A DNA stretch of 38,438 nucleotides from positions 1 to 38,438 of the forward strand of contig JAQWJH010000053.1 in assembly GCA_029248455.1 (NCBI GenBank), in the 5' to 3' direction. The notes below the pieces were generated by a model that saw only the letters and a list, made by a program, of their open reading frames with translations, was not told where the DNA came from and made no database searches. Made by a program: the position numbers and the translations under genes. Positions 9,570 to 18,057 of the stretch are shown here, in pieces. The DNA is from Flavobacteriaceae bacterium. Lineage in GTDB: Bacteria; Bacteroidota; Bacteroidia; Flavobacteriales; Flavobacteriaceae. The first letter of the stretch is position 1, and each line of letters starts with the position of its first letter.

Positions 9570-10415
9570 TTACCAATCCTTTTTATTTTTTAACGGTATT
9601 CCTTTTATTTTATTTTTATTTACCTTATCCTGGACCTTTTTCTCTTCATTATTCATTGCTTTTAAAAGATTTTTTAATTGTTCTGGTGAAATTTGATTCG
9701 GCTTAGGCTTATCCTCTTTTTTTTCATCCTTATTGTTGTTTTTCTTGTCATCTTTCTTATCATCCTTCTTGTCATCTTTCTTATCGTCTTTCTTGTCATC
9801 CTTCTTGTCATCCTTCTTATCGTCTTTCTTATCGTCTTTCTTGTCATCCTTCTTGTCATCTTTCTTGTCATCCTTCTTGTCATTCTTCTTGTCATCCTTC
9901 TTGTCATCTTTCTTGTCATCCTTCTTATCATCTTTCTTATCATCCTTCTTGTCGTCTTTCTTTTTATTATCGTTTTTTAACAACTCTTTTGCTAATGCAT
10001 AATTGTATCTCGTTTCATCATCTTGAGGATTATTTAACAAAGCATTTTTGAACGCATTGACTGCATTTTGATAGTCTTTGCTTTGCATGTACACATCTCC
10101 AAGATTATGAAAAGACTTATGTAAGTCTTTTTTATTTTTAGCTTTTTTAATTGATGATTTATATTCGTTTAATGCTTCCTTATTAAATCCGCTTTTATAG
10201 AATGCGTTTGCCATATTATAAGAAGCTATATTATTCATTGAATCTTTAGCAATGGCTGTTCTGTAAAATGCTTCTGCATCAATTAAATTTTCATCAACAA
10301 ATTCTACATTCCCATCAAGAGTTAAATTATTTGAAATTTTGTCTAGTGAATTATTCTGAGAGAGAATATTTGTTGAAACCAACAAAAACAAAAAAGTTTT
10401 AAAGTTTTTTTTCAT
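9570..10415 (-). CDS. batC: BatC-like TPR protein with long (KKDD)n low-complexity region
   Basis: Signal peptide; TPRs (AEAFYRTAIAKDSMNNIASYNMANAFYKSG, LGDVYMQSKDYQNAVNAFKNALLNNPQDDETRYNYALAK); then (KKDD)n; between batB and batD. Confidence 0.87.
   Translation of the reverse strand: MKKNFKTFLFLLVSTNILSQNNSLDKISNNLTLDGNVEFVDENLIDAEAFYRTAIAKDSMNNIASYNMANAFYKSGFNKEALNEYKSSIKKAKNKKDLHKSFHNLGDVYMQSKDYQNAVNAFKNALLNNPQDDETRYNYALAKELLKNDNKKKDDKKDDKKDDKKDDKKDDKKDDKKNDKKDDKKDDKKDDKKDDKKDDKKDDKKDDKKDDKKDDKKDDKKDDKKNNNKDEKKEDKPKPNQISPEQLKNLLKAMNNEEKKVQDKVNKNKIKGIPLKNKKDW
9741..9956 (-). repeat. 12-bp tandem repeat, 18 units, coding for (D/N)DKK tetrapeptides inside batC
   Basis: Plus-strand units of the form [t/c]tt ctt [g/a]tc [a/g]tc, counted directly as 18 consecutive 12-mers; one unit encodes Asn instead of Asp. 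Confidence 0.95.
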
Positions 10416-11439
10416 TAAATAAATTTAATTTTTTAACCCAGTGGGTTTTCTTTTCAAAAACAAATAATTCCAAACATAAAAAAAATAGTCCAAATCCAAT
10501 AAACCACTGAAATTGATCCTTGTAAGCAATAAATTGTTTTGATTCAAATTCCTCCTTATCCATTTCTTTTAGTTTATCAACTATTTCATCAACTACTACT
10601 TCTGTATTTAGTCCGTTTATATAAATTCCATTACTTGATATTGCTATTTCTTTAAGTAGTTTGTCTACTAGCTTAGTTATAACCACATCTCCATCTGAAT
10701 TTTTTTTGTAGGATTCTATTACATTGTTTTTTTTAATAGGAATTGGAGCGCCTTTAGTTGAACCAAGCCCAACAGTAAAAATACTTATTCCCATTTCGTT
10801 AACAGCACTTGGAATATTTTGATTTTCAAACTCGTGATCTTCTCCATCGGAAAGTATACATAAAACACGATTTGTTTGATTTTCGTCGTCATAATAATCT
10901 TTAGCTAACTTAACAGCCTCTAAAATTGCTGTTCCTTGTGATGATAGCATGTCTGTGTTTAAGCTTTGTAAAAACATTCTAGCTGTTGAATAATCAGTTG
11001 TGATTGGAAGAACTGGTAAGGCGGAGGCTGCATACGCAATAATTCCTACTCTATCTGAGTTTAGCTCGTTAATTGTCTGGGAAACAATTCTTTTTGCTTT
11101 TTCAAGCCTATTTGGTGCTATATCTTCTGCCAACATACTTTTAGAAACATCTATCGCGAATACTATATCAACACCCTCTCTTTTTACTGTTTTTAATTGA
11201 GTTCCAATTTTTGGGTTCACTAGTCCCAAGGAAATAAAAATAAAAGCAAGTGATAATAAAAATAGTTTAAATTTTGGTTTGAAACTTGAGCTTTCAGGGC
11301 TTAATTTTTTAAATAAATGATTTGAAATATATTTTTTTTGTATACTTTGTTTCCAACTAATTAAAATTAAAAATCCTATTAATAATATTGGGACTACTAA
11401 CAATAAATAAAAATAAAAAGGTTCTTCTAGCTGATACAT
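10399..11439 (-). CDS. batB: BatB-like von Willebrand factor A domain membrane protein
   Basis: MIDAS DxSxS in VFAIDVSKSMLAEDIAPNRLEKAK; SDGEDHEFEN; N-terminal TM helices and C-terminal TM helix. Confidence 0.9.
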   Translation of the reverse strand: MYQLEEPFYFYLLLVVPILLIGFLILISWKQSIQKKYISNHLFKKLSPESSSFKPKFKLFLLSLAFIFISLGLVNPKIGTQLKTVKREGVDIVFAIDVSKSMLAEDIAPNRLEKAKRIVSQTINELNSDRVGIIAYAASALPVLPITTDYSTARMFLQSLNTDMLSSQGTAILEAVKLAKDYYDDENQTNRVLCILSDGEDHEFENQNIPSAVNEMGISIFTVGLGSTKGAPIPIKKNNVIESYKKNSDGDVVITKLVDKLLKEIAISSNGIYINGLNTEVVVDEIVDKLKEMDKEEFESKQFIAYKDQFQWFIGFGLFFLCLELFVFEKKTHWVKKLNLFNEKKL

Positions 11440-12449
11440 TATAAAAAACTTTTAAAAAATGTTGATCTCAAAACCCACTCTAAAAAAACTAAAAGAAAGG
11501 AAATTAAAACAAACCGTCTATACATTTCTTCTGCATTAGAATATTTAAACTCCTCGACTTCCGTTTTTTCGAGCTTATTAATTTCTTCATAAATATTTTT
11601 TAATCTCTCATTGTCTGTGGCTCTGAAATAAAGCCCTCCTGTTTCTTTAGCTATTGACTTTAAAAGCTCTTCATCAATTTCAACTTTTGTTAGCCCGTAC
11701 CTAAAAGTACCATTTGGGTTAATAGCAATTGGTGCTAAAGCATTTCCATTACTTCCCAATCCAATGGTATATGTTTTAATTCCAAAAGATGAGGCTAAAT
11801 CGGCAGCAGTTTTAGGATCAATAAAACCAGAATTATTTACACCATCAGTTAATAAAATAATCACCTTGCTTTTAGCCTTACTATCTTTTAATCGATTGAC
11901 AGACGTGGCTAACCCCATTCCAATGGCAGTTCCATCCTCAATCACTCCATCAAAATTAATTTCATTTAATGAATTTACTATAACTCCCTTGTCCGATGTT
12001 ACCGGAGTTTTTGTGTAACTCTCTCCAGCGTATACAACTAATCCTATTCTATCATTTAATCTATCGTTTATAAATTCTTTTGCAACTAACTTCAGAGCGT
12101 CTAATCTATTTGGTTTTAAATCTTGTGCTAACATACTAGAAGAAACATCTACAGCGATAACAATATCTATACCTTTACTGGTTTTAATTTGAGTTGACAC
12201 ATCTACTATCTGAGGCCTTGCTAAACCAACTATTAAAAAAGCAATAGCTAAATATCTTAGGATATCTAGAATTGGATAGAGTTTGATTTTAAGAGTCTTA
12301 TAGCCAAATCCACTTATTGATGATATTTTAAAAGATGAATTTTTTTTATCTTTAAAATAATAATTTAAAAAGAAAATTACTGGCAATAAAATAAAAAGCC
12401 ATAAAAACTCAGGACTGTAAAATGTTAAATTTTTAAACATACTATTCAA
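11439..12449 (-). CDS. batA: BatA-like von Willebrand factor A domain membrane protein
   Basis: MIDAS in IVIAVDVSSSMLAQDLKPNRLDALK; LLTDGVNNSG; flanking TM helices; upstream of batB. Confidence 0.92.
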   Translation of the reverse strand: MNSMFKNLTFYSPEFLWLFILLPVIFFLNYYFKDKKNSSFKISSISGFGYKTLKIKLYPILDILRYLAIAFLIVGLARPQIVDVSTQIKTSKGIDIVIAVDVSSSMLAQDLKPNRLDALKLVAKEFINDRLNDRIGLVVYAGESYTKTPVTSDKGVIVNSLNEINFDGVIEDGTAIGMGLATSVNRLKDSKAKSKVIILLTDGVNNSGFIDPKTAADLASSFGIKTYTIGLGSNGNALAPIAINPNGTFRYGLTKVEIDEELLKSIAKETGGLYFRATDNERLKNIYEEINKLEKTEVEEFKYSNAEEMYRRFVLISFLLVFLEWVLRSTFFKSFL

Positions 12450-14058
12450 TCTTAAATATTATAGATTTTTCTATTTTTTTGGCTATTTCTTTGGCAAAAG
12501 CATTCTCTCTTTCAAAAATGACAAGAACACTTTGTTTCCCTTGATTTTCTTGAAATTTAAGGTAAACGTATTCGTTTCTTTTTTCAATATCTTTTGAATC
12601 TATGTAATCAAAAGAGCCGAAAATTTTAAATGCAGGGGCTCCTTTTTCTATAAATATTTCCTCTTGTTTAGTTAAAATATTGGTTGCTCCATTTTCTTTT
12701 AGTTCAATTATTAATTCATCAATAACAGATTGCACATTTTCTTTTTCAATTTTTTTATCATCAGATTCTATCGTTAAAAAAATAGAAATACTTTTATCCA
12801 GGGATTCCCATTCAAAATTCTGATTACTGTCTTTAATTTTAATTCTTTTTAAAACATCTGGTGTCGAAATAATTATAGGGTGAGCTCCATAATTTCCTTG
12901 AATCCACGATTTGTTTAAAAGTGATTTTGTTGAATTCCCTAAAACAGTGTCTGAAACACTTTTCCAGCCATACAAGGATATAGAAATTACTAAGGCTGAA
13001 AATATAAAAGTAAATAGAACTATTATAATATTTTTAATCACTTTTTTTCTTTTCTCATTTTTTTGCTTTTCAGCATATACCTTACTTTTAAGTAATTCTT
13101 CTTCAGTTGGCTTTGGGATAGCGTCTTTTGTATCTAAAAGAACTGTTTTTAATAATTTTTTATCTGAAAAAGCTATTTCCAAACCTGGATTAGATTTAGC
13201 AAACTTTACTAAATCAGCTGTTTTTAAAACGCTTTTAAAATTTTGAATGGTCTCTTTACTTAATGACAACTTGCCTGCGTCTTTTAATAACTCTAACTTA
13301 TTAATAAGTTCATCTGTTGTACTTTCTAAAGCGTCTAAGCTAATGTCTTCTTCCAAATAATTTTTGACAATTTCGGTAAGCTTTGAATAATATTCTTTAT
13401 AATCTAATTGTTCTTTAAGGTCTTTCGATTCTAATCGCTGAAGGGCAATAATTGCTTTATCAATTGGTAAAGGAGGTTTTTCGTTTTCTAGTTTTAGAAT
13501 CGAAAATTTTCTATACAGTTTGTATGCTATAAACAAGGCTACTAAAACTAGAAAGCCAAATAAATATTTTTTCCACCAACCGTCATTATTTTTTTGTATT
13601 TCAGTGATATTTTTAATATCAAAGAATTTTTTGCTTACGGTATCTACTTTAATATTTAAAACGTTAATCAAAATTGAATCTGAGTAATACAAAACATCAT
13701 CAACTAAAATTTTTTTTGGCTTTAAGATTTGTACGCCATCATCAAAAGAAGTTATTGAGAATTTTTTTATGAAACTTGTACGTCCAGACTTTTTAAATGT
13801 ATCTATTTCAAATTCTTCGATTACTTCAAAAGGATTAAAAATTTGATTTTTCTCAAAAACAATACTAGAAATTGAATCTGAATTGATTTTTATTTGATAA
13901 TTTATTTGTTCACCAATTTTAATTGTTGTAGTATCTACTGAGGATAATAAAACAGGGGATTGTTGTGAAAAAATAGCTGTTATTCCACAAATAAAAAAAA
14001 TGATGCTTGTTTTAATACTATCCACGTGTTTTGAAATAGCTAAGTAATTTTTTAACAT
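12442..14058 (-). CDS. Bat-operon membrane protein with BatD-like N-terminus, two TM segments and an additional C-terminal domain
   Basis: Signal peptide, beta-rich N-terminus (SSVDTTTIKIGEQINYQIKINSD), TM at about residue 165, second TM (IKNIIIVLFTFIFSALVISISLYGW), extra ~170-aa C-terminal region; between the DUF58 gene and batA. Confidence 0.75.
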   Translation of the reverse strand: MLKNYLAISKHVDSIKTSIIFFICGITAIFSQQSPVLLSSVDTTTIKIGEQINYQIKINSDSISSIVFEKNQIFNPFEVIEEFEIDTFKKSGRTSFIKKFSITSFDDGVQILKPKKILVDDVLYYSDSILINVLNIKVDTVSKKFFDIKNITEIQKNNDGWWKKYLFGFLVLVALFIAYKLYRKFSILKLENEKPPLPIDKAIIALQRLESKDLKEQLDYKEYYSKLTEIVKNYLEEDISLDALESTTDELINKLELLKDAGKLSLSKETIQNFKSVLKTADLVKFAKSNPGLEIAFSDKKLLKTVLLDTKDAIPKPTEEELLKSKVYAEKQKNEKRKKVIKNIIIVLFTFIFSALVISISLYGWKSVSDTVLGNSTKSLLNKSWIQGNYGAHPIIISTPDVLKRIKIKDSNQNFEWESLDKSISIFLTIESDDKKIEKENVQSVIDELIIELKENGATNILTKQEEIFIEKGAPAFKIFGSFDYIDSKDIEKRNEYVYLKFQENQGKQSVLVIFERENAFAKEIAKKIEKSIIFKIE

Positions 14059-14884
14059 AACTCTCGTCGGTTCTACAATTTAATGTTCCCGCTCCATGTT
14101 TTGAAAATACTTGATTAAACCTTTTGGAATTAACTTTATTAAATAATTCATACTTTTTTCTTAGAGAATGTGAAGAAGTGTCTATCATTTTTACTTCCTC
14201 TGTTTCCTGGTCAAACATTGAAATTATCCCCATGTTTGGGATGCTTTCTTCCATTTTATCGAAAATTCTGATCCCTGTAAGGTCATGCTTTTTTGCACAG
14301 ATTTTTAATGTTTTTTCATAATTTTCAGAAATAAAATCAGATAATATAAAAGCAATAGATTTCTTTTTTATTACACCAATTAAAAACTGTAGAGCTTCGG
14401 AAATATCAGTTTTTTTACTCTTTGGCTTAAATTCAATTAGTTCTCTTATAATTCTCAATACATGAGTTTTACCCTTACTTGGAGGAATGTAAAGCTCCAC
14501 TTCATCTGAAAACAAAATTAAACCTACTTTGTCATTGTTTTGAAGAGCTGAAAAAGCTAGAGTCGCAGATATCTCGGTAACAATATTTTTCTTCAGCACC
14601 TTATCAGTCCCAAAAAATTCAGAGCCACTAACGTCTACTAATAACATTAATGTTAACTCTCTTTCTTCCTCAAAAACTTTAACAAAGGGTTCATTATATC
14701 TTGCCGTAACATTCCAATCTATTGTTCTGACATCATCTCCAAATTGATAATTTCTTACCTCACTAAAAGTCATTCCTCTACCCTTAAAAGCACTATGATA
14801 TTCTCCTCCAAAAATATTATTAGTTAATCTTCTTGTCTTAATTTCAATTTTTCTTACTTTTTTTAAAAGATCTTTTGTTTCCAC
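14018..14884 (-). CDS. DUF58 domain protein (vWA-like, MoxR partner)
   Basis: GRGMTFSEVRNYQFGDDVRTIDWNVTARYNEPFVKVFEEERELTLMLLVDVSGS is diagnostic of DUF58. GTG start. Confidence 0.95.
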   Translation of the reverse strand: METKDLLKKVRKIEIKTRRLTNNIFGGEYHSAFKGRGMTFSEVRNYQFGDDVRTIDWNVTARYNEPFVKVFEEERELTLMLLVDVSGSEFFGTDKVLKKNIVTEISATLAFSALQNNDKVGLILFSDEVELYIPPSKGKTHVLRIIRELIEFKPKSKKTDISEALQFLIGVIKKKSIAFILSDFISENYEKTLKICAKKHDLTGIRIFDKMEESIPNMGIISMFDQETEEVKMIDTSSHSLRKKYELFNKVNSKRFNQVFSKHGAGTLNCRTDESYVKKLLSYFKTRG

Positions 14885-14935
14885 TGAAAAAAATTAAATA
14901 TTGTTTTTCTGAAAAAAGCTGATAACTAACAAAGG

Positions 14936-15937
14936 TTAGGGGACCTCCACCTGGTTAACAATTTTATTTATTATATCTTCAGATGAAATACTTTCAGCCT
15001 CCGCTTCATATGTTAATCCGATTCTATGTCTTAAAACGTCGTGAATTACAGCTCTGACATCTTCAGGAATTACATATCCTCTTCTTTTAATAAAAGCATA
15101 ACATCTAGATGCATTTGCGAGATTTATACTTCCTCTGGGTGAGGCTCCAAAATTAATCATCGGTTTAAGTTCGTCTAATCCATATTTTTCTGGATATCTT
15201 GTGGCAAAAATTAAATCAAGGACATATTGTTCAATTTTTTCGTCCATGTAAACCAATTTGACGGAATCTTGAGCCTTAATTATTTCCTTAACCGTTACCA
15301 CTGGCTTTATATCTCCAAAACTATTATTAATGTTCGCTCTTACTATTTGTTGCTCATCCTTAATGTTAGGATAATCAATAACTGTTTTCAACATAAATCT
15401 GTCAACTTGAGCCTCAGGAAGTGGGTAGGTTCCCTCCTGTTCAACAGGGTTTTGTGTTGCCATTACTAAAAAAGGTGGTGCCAATTTAAAGGTCTTATCT
15501 CCAATAGTCACTTGTTTCTCCTGCATAGCTTCTAAAAGCGCTGACTGAACTTTAGCTGGAGCTCTATTTATCTCATCAGCCAAAACAAAATTTGCAAATA
15601 TTGGACCCTTTTTAATAGAAAAGTCATTCTCTTTCATATTATAAATCATTGTACCAACTACATCGGCTGGCAGAAGATCTGGCGTGAATTGTATTCTACT
15701 AAAACTTCCCTTAACTGCTTTGCTAAGAGAATTAATTGCAAGTGTTTTTGCTAATCCAGGAACTCCCTCCAATAATATATGACCTTTACCTAAAAGTCCG
15801 ATTAATAACCTTTCAATCATATGCTTTTGGCCAACGATAACTTTATTTATCTCTAGTGTAAGCAAATCAATAAAAGCACTCTCTTTTTCAATTTTTTTGT
15901 TGATTTCTTTGATATCTACTTTTTTATTATTTTCCAT
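14936..15937 (-). CDS. MoxR family AAA+ ATPase
   Basis: Walker A GVPGLAKT, Walker B ILADEINRAPAKVQSALLEAMQEKQVTI, ATQNPVEQEGTYPLPEAQVDRFM sensor region, GASPRGSINL. Confidence 0.97.
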   Translation of the reverse strand: MENNKKVDIKEINKKIEKESAFIDLLTLEINKVIVGQKHMIERLLIGLLGKGHILLEGVPGLAKTLAINSLSKAVKGSFSRIQFTPDLLPADVVGTMIYNMKENDFSIKKGPIFANFVLADEINRAPAKVQSALLEAMQEKQVTIGDKTFKLAPPFLVMATQNPVEQEGTYPLPEAQVDRFMLKTVIDYPNIKDEQQIVRANINNSFGDIKPVVTVKEIIKAQDSVKLVYMDEKIEQYVLDLIFATRYPEKYGLDELKPMINFGASPRGSINLANASRCYAFIKRRGYVIPEDVRAVIHDVLRHRIGLTYEAEAESISSEDIINKIVNQVEVP

Positions 15938-15969
15938 TATATATAATTACTTATTAAACTAAGGGGATG

Positions 15970-16009
15970 CAATTTGAAGAAAAAAAATCATACAAATTGT
16001 TAACAATTG
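15970..16009. promoter_or_regulatory. Inverted-repeat cluster upstream of moxR/Bat operon (CAATTTG-N16-CAAATTG, overlapping palindrome AATTGTTAACAATT)
   Basis: CAATTTG at 15970-15976, CAAATTG at 15993-15999, perfect 14-bp palindrome at 15995-16008, inside the 102-bp intergenic region 5' of moxR. Confidence 0.4.
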
Positions 16010-16039
16010 GTTAAAAATTCAAGGATATACGTTTTAAAT

Positions 16040-16606
16040 TTACTTTTTTTTGATTTTTAAAAACACTTCTTTAGGAATTAAATGTTTTATAGATTCTTTT
16101 TTATTTATCATATTTCTAATTAATGACGAAGATATATCCATTATTGGAGCATTGTATAGCTTAACCATTTTATGGTGAATCAAATTATTAGTTGACTGAT
16201 CTAGATTATTCCTTGGATAAACACAAATTTGATGCTTTAAAATCTTTTCTGAATCTTTCCACAAATGCAAACTATTTAAATTATCCTGACCTAATATTAT
16301 GTAAAATTTTGTGTTATTATTCTTATTAATTATAAAATCAATAGTGTCTGAGGTGTAATTAGGTTTTGGTAATTCAAATTCTACTTTTGAGCATTTAATT
16401 TTTTCTTCATTTTTACAAAAATTTTCTACCATTTCTAACCTTTTACTTTCATTGGAAATGTTTTTAGAATTTTTAAAAGGATTTAAAGGAGTAACTACAA
16501 GCCAAAGTTCATCAAATGACAACTTTTTGATGAAATACTTCGCGATTGAAACATGCCCATTATGTAAAGGATCAAATGTCCCAAAAAACAAACCTATGTG
16601 TCTCAT
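16040..16606 (-). CDS. nadD: Nicotinate-nucleotide adenylyltransferase
   Basis: GLFFGTFDPLHNGHVSIAKY (GxFxPxHxGH), ILGQDNLNSLHLWKD, MDISSSLIRNMI (ISSTxxR-like). Confidence 0.95.
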   Translation of the reverse strand: MRHIGLFFGTFDPLHNGHVSIAKYFIKKLSFDELWLVVTPLNPFKNSKNISNESKRLEMVENFCKNEEKIKCSKVEFELPKPNYTSDTIDFIINKNNNTKFYIILGQDNLNSLHLWKDSEKILKHQICVYPRNNLDQSTNNLIHHKMVKLYNAPIMDISSSLIRNMINKKESIKHLIPKEVFLKIKKK

Positions 16607-17178
16607 TTTTTATTTAAAAATTCACTAACCAAATTATAGGCTTCTTTTTTAGAATCAGATAAATCATCATTAACAATAGTTTTATCAAAAAATTCTTCTC
16701 TTGATAATTCAAGTTTAGCTTTAGACAATCTAGTATTAATTGATTCTGAGGAATCATTATTTCGTTTATTAAGTCTTTTTTGTAATTCTTGAATGCTTGG
16801 GGGTCTTACAAAAACAGCTAATGCTTTTTCATTAAATTGATTTTTCAATTTTAAACCTCCCTCCACATCAATATCAAAAATTACATTGTACTTATTTAAA
16901 AGATTTCTAACAGATTCTTTTAATGTCCCATAAAAAACACCTTCGTAAACTTCTTCAAATTCTAAAAATTCTTCATTTCCAATTTTATTTTTAAAAGAGT
17001 CTTTGTCTAAAAAAATATAATCAACTTTATTTTTTTCGTTATTTCTCTTTTTTCTAGTTGTTGCCGAAATAGAAAATATAAGATTTAACTCATTTTGGCC
17101 TAAGAGATACTTTACTAAAGTAGTCTTACCACTTCCTGAGGGTGCAGAAAAAATTATACATTTTCCAATAGACATCAC
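16603..17178 (-). CDS. gmk: Guanylate kinase
   Basis: CIIFSAPSGSGKTTLVKYLL P-loop, SISATTRKKRNNEKNKVDYIFL, FDIDVEGGLKLK, FVRPPSIQELQKRL. Track start is GTG at 17178; the next codon, ATG at 17175, is an alternative. Confidence 0.96.
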   Translation of the reverse strand: MMSIGKCIIFSAPSGSGKTTLVKYLLGQNELNLIFSISATTRKKRNNEKNKVDYIFLDKDSFKNKIGNEEFLEFEEVYEGVFYGTLKESVRNLLNKYNVIFDIDVEGGLKLKNQFNEKALAVFVRPPSIQELQKRLNKRNNDSSESINTRLSKAKLELSREEFFDKTIVNDDLSDSKKEAYNLVSEFLNKK

Positions 17179-18035
17179 AATACATTTAGAAGTTGTTCTT
17201 TGATTTTTTCTAACTCATTTTTCATTTCAACAACAATTTGTTGTATTTCAAGATGATTAGACTTTGAACCAATAGTATTTATTTCTCTACCAATCTCTTG
17301 TCCAATAAAAGTTAACTTTTTACCTTTTTCTATTTCTTTATCATTAACTGTTTTTTTTAAAAAAATTAAATGGTTATTAAGCCTAACTAGCTCTTCATTT
17401 ATGTCTAATTTTTCAAGATGATAAATAAGTTCTTGGTGAAATCTATTTAAATCAACCTCCAAGCTAAGATCTACTAAGTTTTTATTAATTTTTTCTTTAA
17501 TTTTTTCTATTCTCTTCGGAGCTAATTTCTCAACTAGCTTGATTTTTTTTTGAATTAAACTAGCATTGTTTAAAATATCTTTTTTTAAAGAATTTCCCTC
17601 TTGTTTTCTAAAATCAATAACCATTTTAACAGCATGTTTAACAGCATTTTTGATGTCATTACTGATTTTATTATCTAAATTTGATTGATTATTTTCAATA
17701 GAATTTGGAAGTGAAATCGCAATTTTTAAAAATTCCATTGCATCTCCGGGGACAATTTGCTGTAAATCTTTAATATATAATTTAATTAACTCATGATTTA
17801 GATTTGTAGAAAATTGCTTTTTTGTGATTTTGAAATTTATTTTAATATCTACTTTTCCTCTTTTGAAAGAACTCATTATTATCAATCTTATATCATTTTC
17901 TAAATCTTTTAAAAAAGGACTTAGGTTATAATTTAAATCAAGATTTTTACTATTCAAAGTTTTAATATCTACAGATATTTTTCCAATTTCAGAGTCAACG
18001 GAATAATTTCCAAAGCCAGTCATTGATTGTAACAT
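17175..18035 (-). CDS. YicC/YloC family protein (endoribonuclease-family)
   Basis: MLQSMTGFGNYSVDSEIGKISVDIKTLNSKNLDLNYNLS and C-terminal KKLTFIGQEIGREINTIGSKSNHLEIQQIVVEMKNELEKIKEQLLNVL are YicC signatures. The track start (18044) is TTG; ATG at 18035 gives the standard MxQSMTGFG N-terminus. Confidence 0.94.
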   Translation of the reverse strand: MLQSMTGFGNYSVDSEIGKISVDIKTLNSKNLDLNYNLSPFLKDLENDIRLIIMSSFKRGKVDIKINFKITKKQFSTNLNHELIKLYIKDLQQIVPGDAMEFLKIAISLPNSIENNQSNLDNKISNDIKNAVKHAVKMVIDFRKQEGNSLKKDILNNASLIQKKIKLVEKLAPKRIEKIKEKINKNLVDLSLEVDLNRFHQELIYHLEKLDINEELVRLNNHLIFLKKTVNDKEIEKGKKLTFIGQEIGREINTIGSKSNHLEIQQIVVEMKNELEKIKEQLLNVL

Positions 18036-18057
18036 AGAGGTCAAAGTTACAAAAATA

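Noticed and set aside
9741-9956. Possible CRISPR array or minisatellite at the regular 12-bp repeats
   Set aside because: The repeat is continuous with no unique spacers and is maintained in the batC reading frame; it is a coding tandem repeat.
9674-10002. Track ORFs in other frames over the BatC repeat (9674-9943 -, 9693-9980 +, 9733-10002 +), including strikingly hydrophobic Leu/Ile/Val- and SSFL-repeat peptides
   Set aside because: They are alternative-frame readings of the 12-bp KKDD repeat, which has no stops in several frames by construction; the minus-strand batC frame has TPR domains and operon context.
7029-15937. Possible new anti-phage or signalling system because of the MoxR AAA+ plus multiple vWA proteins
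   Set aside because: Gene order and domains match the known Bacteroidota Bat (aerotolerance) operon; no effector (nuclease, toxin, protease) or mobile context supports a defence role.
17175-18044. TTG start of the YicC-family ORF at 18044
   Set aside because: ATG at 18035 produces the conserved MxQSMTGFG N-terminus; the TTG extension is likely a track artefact.
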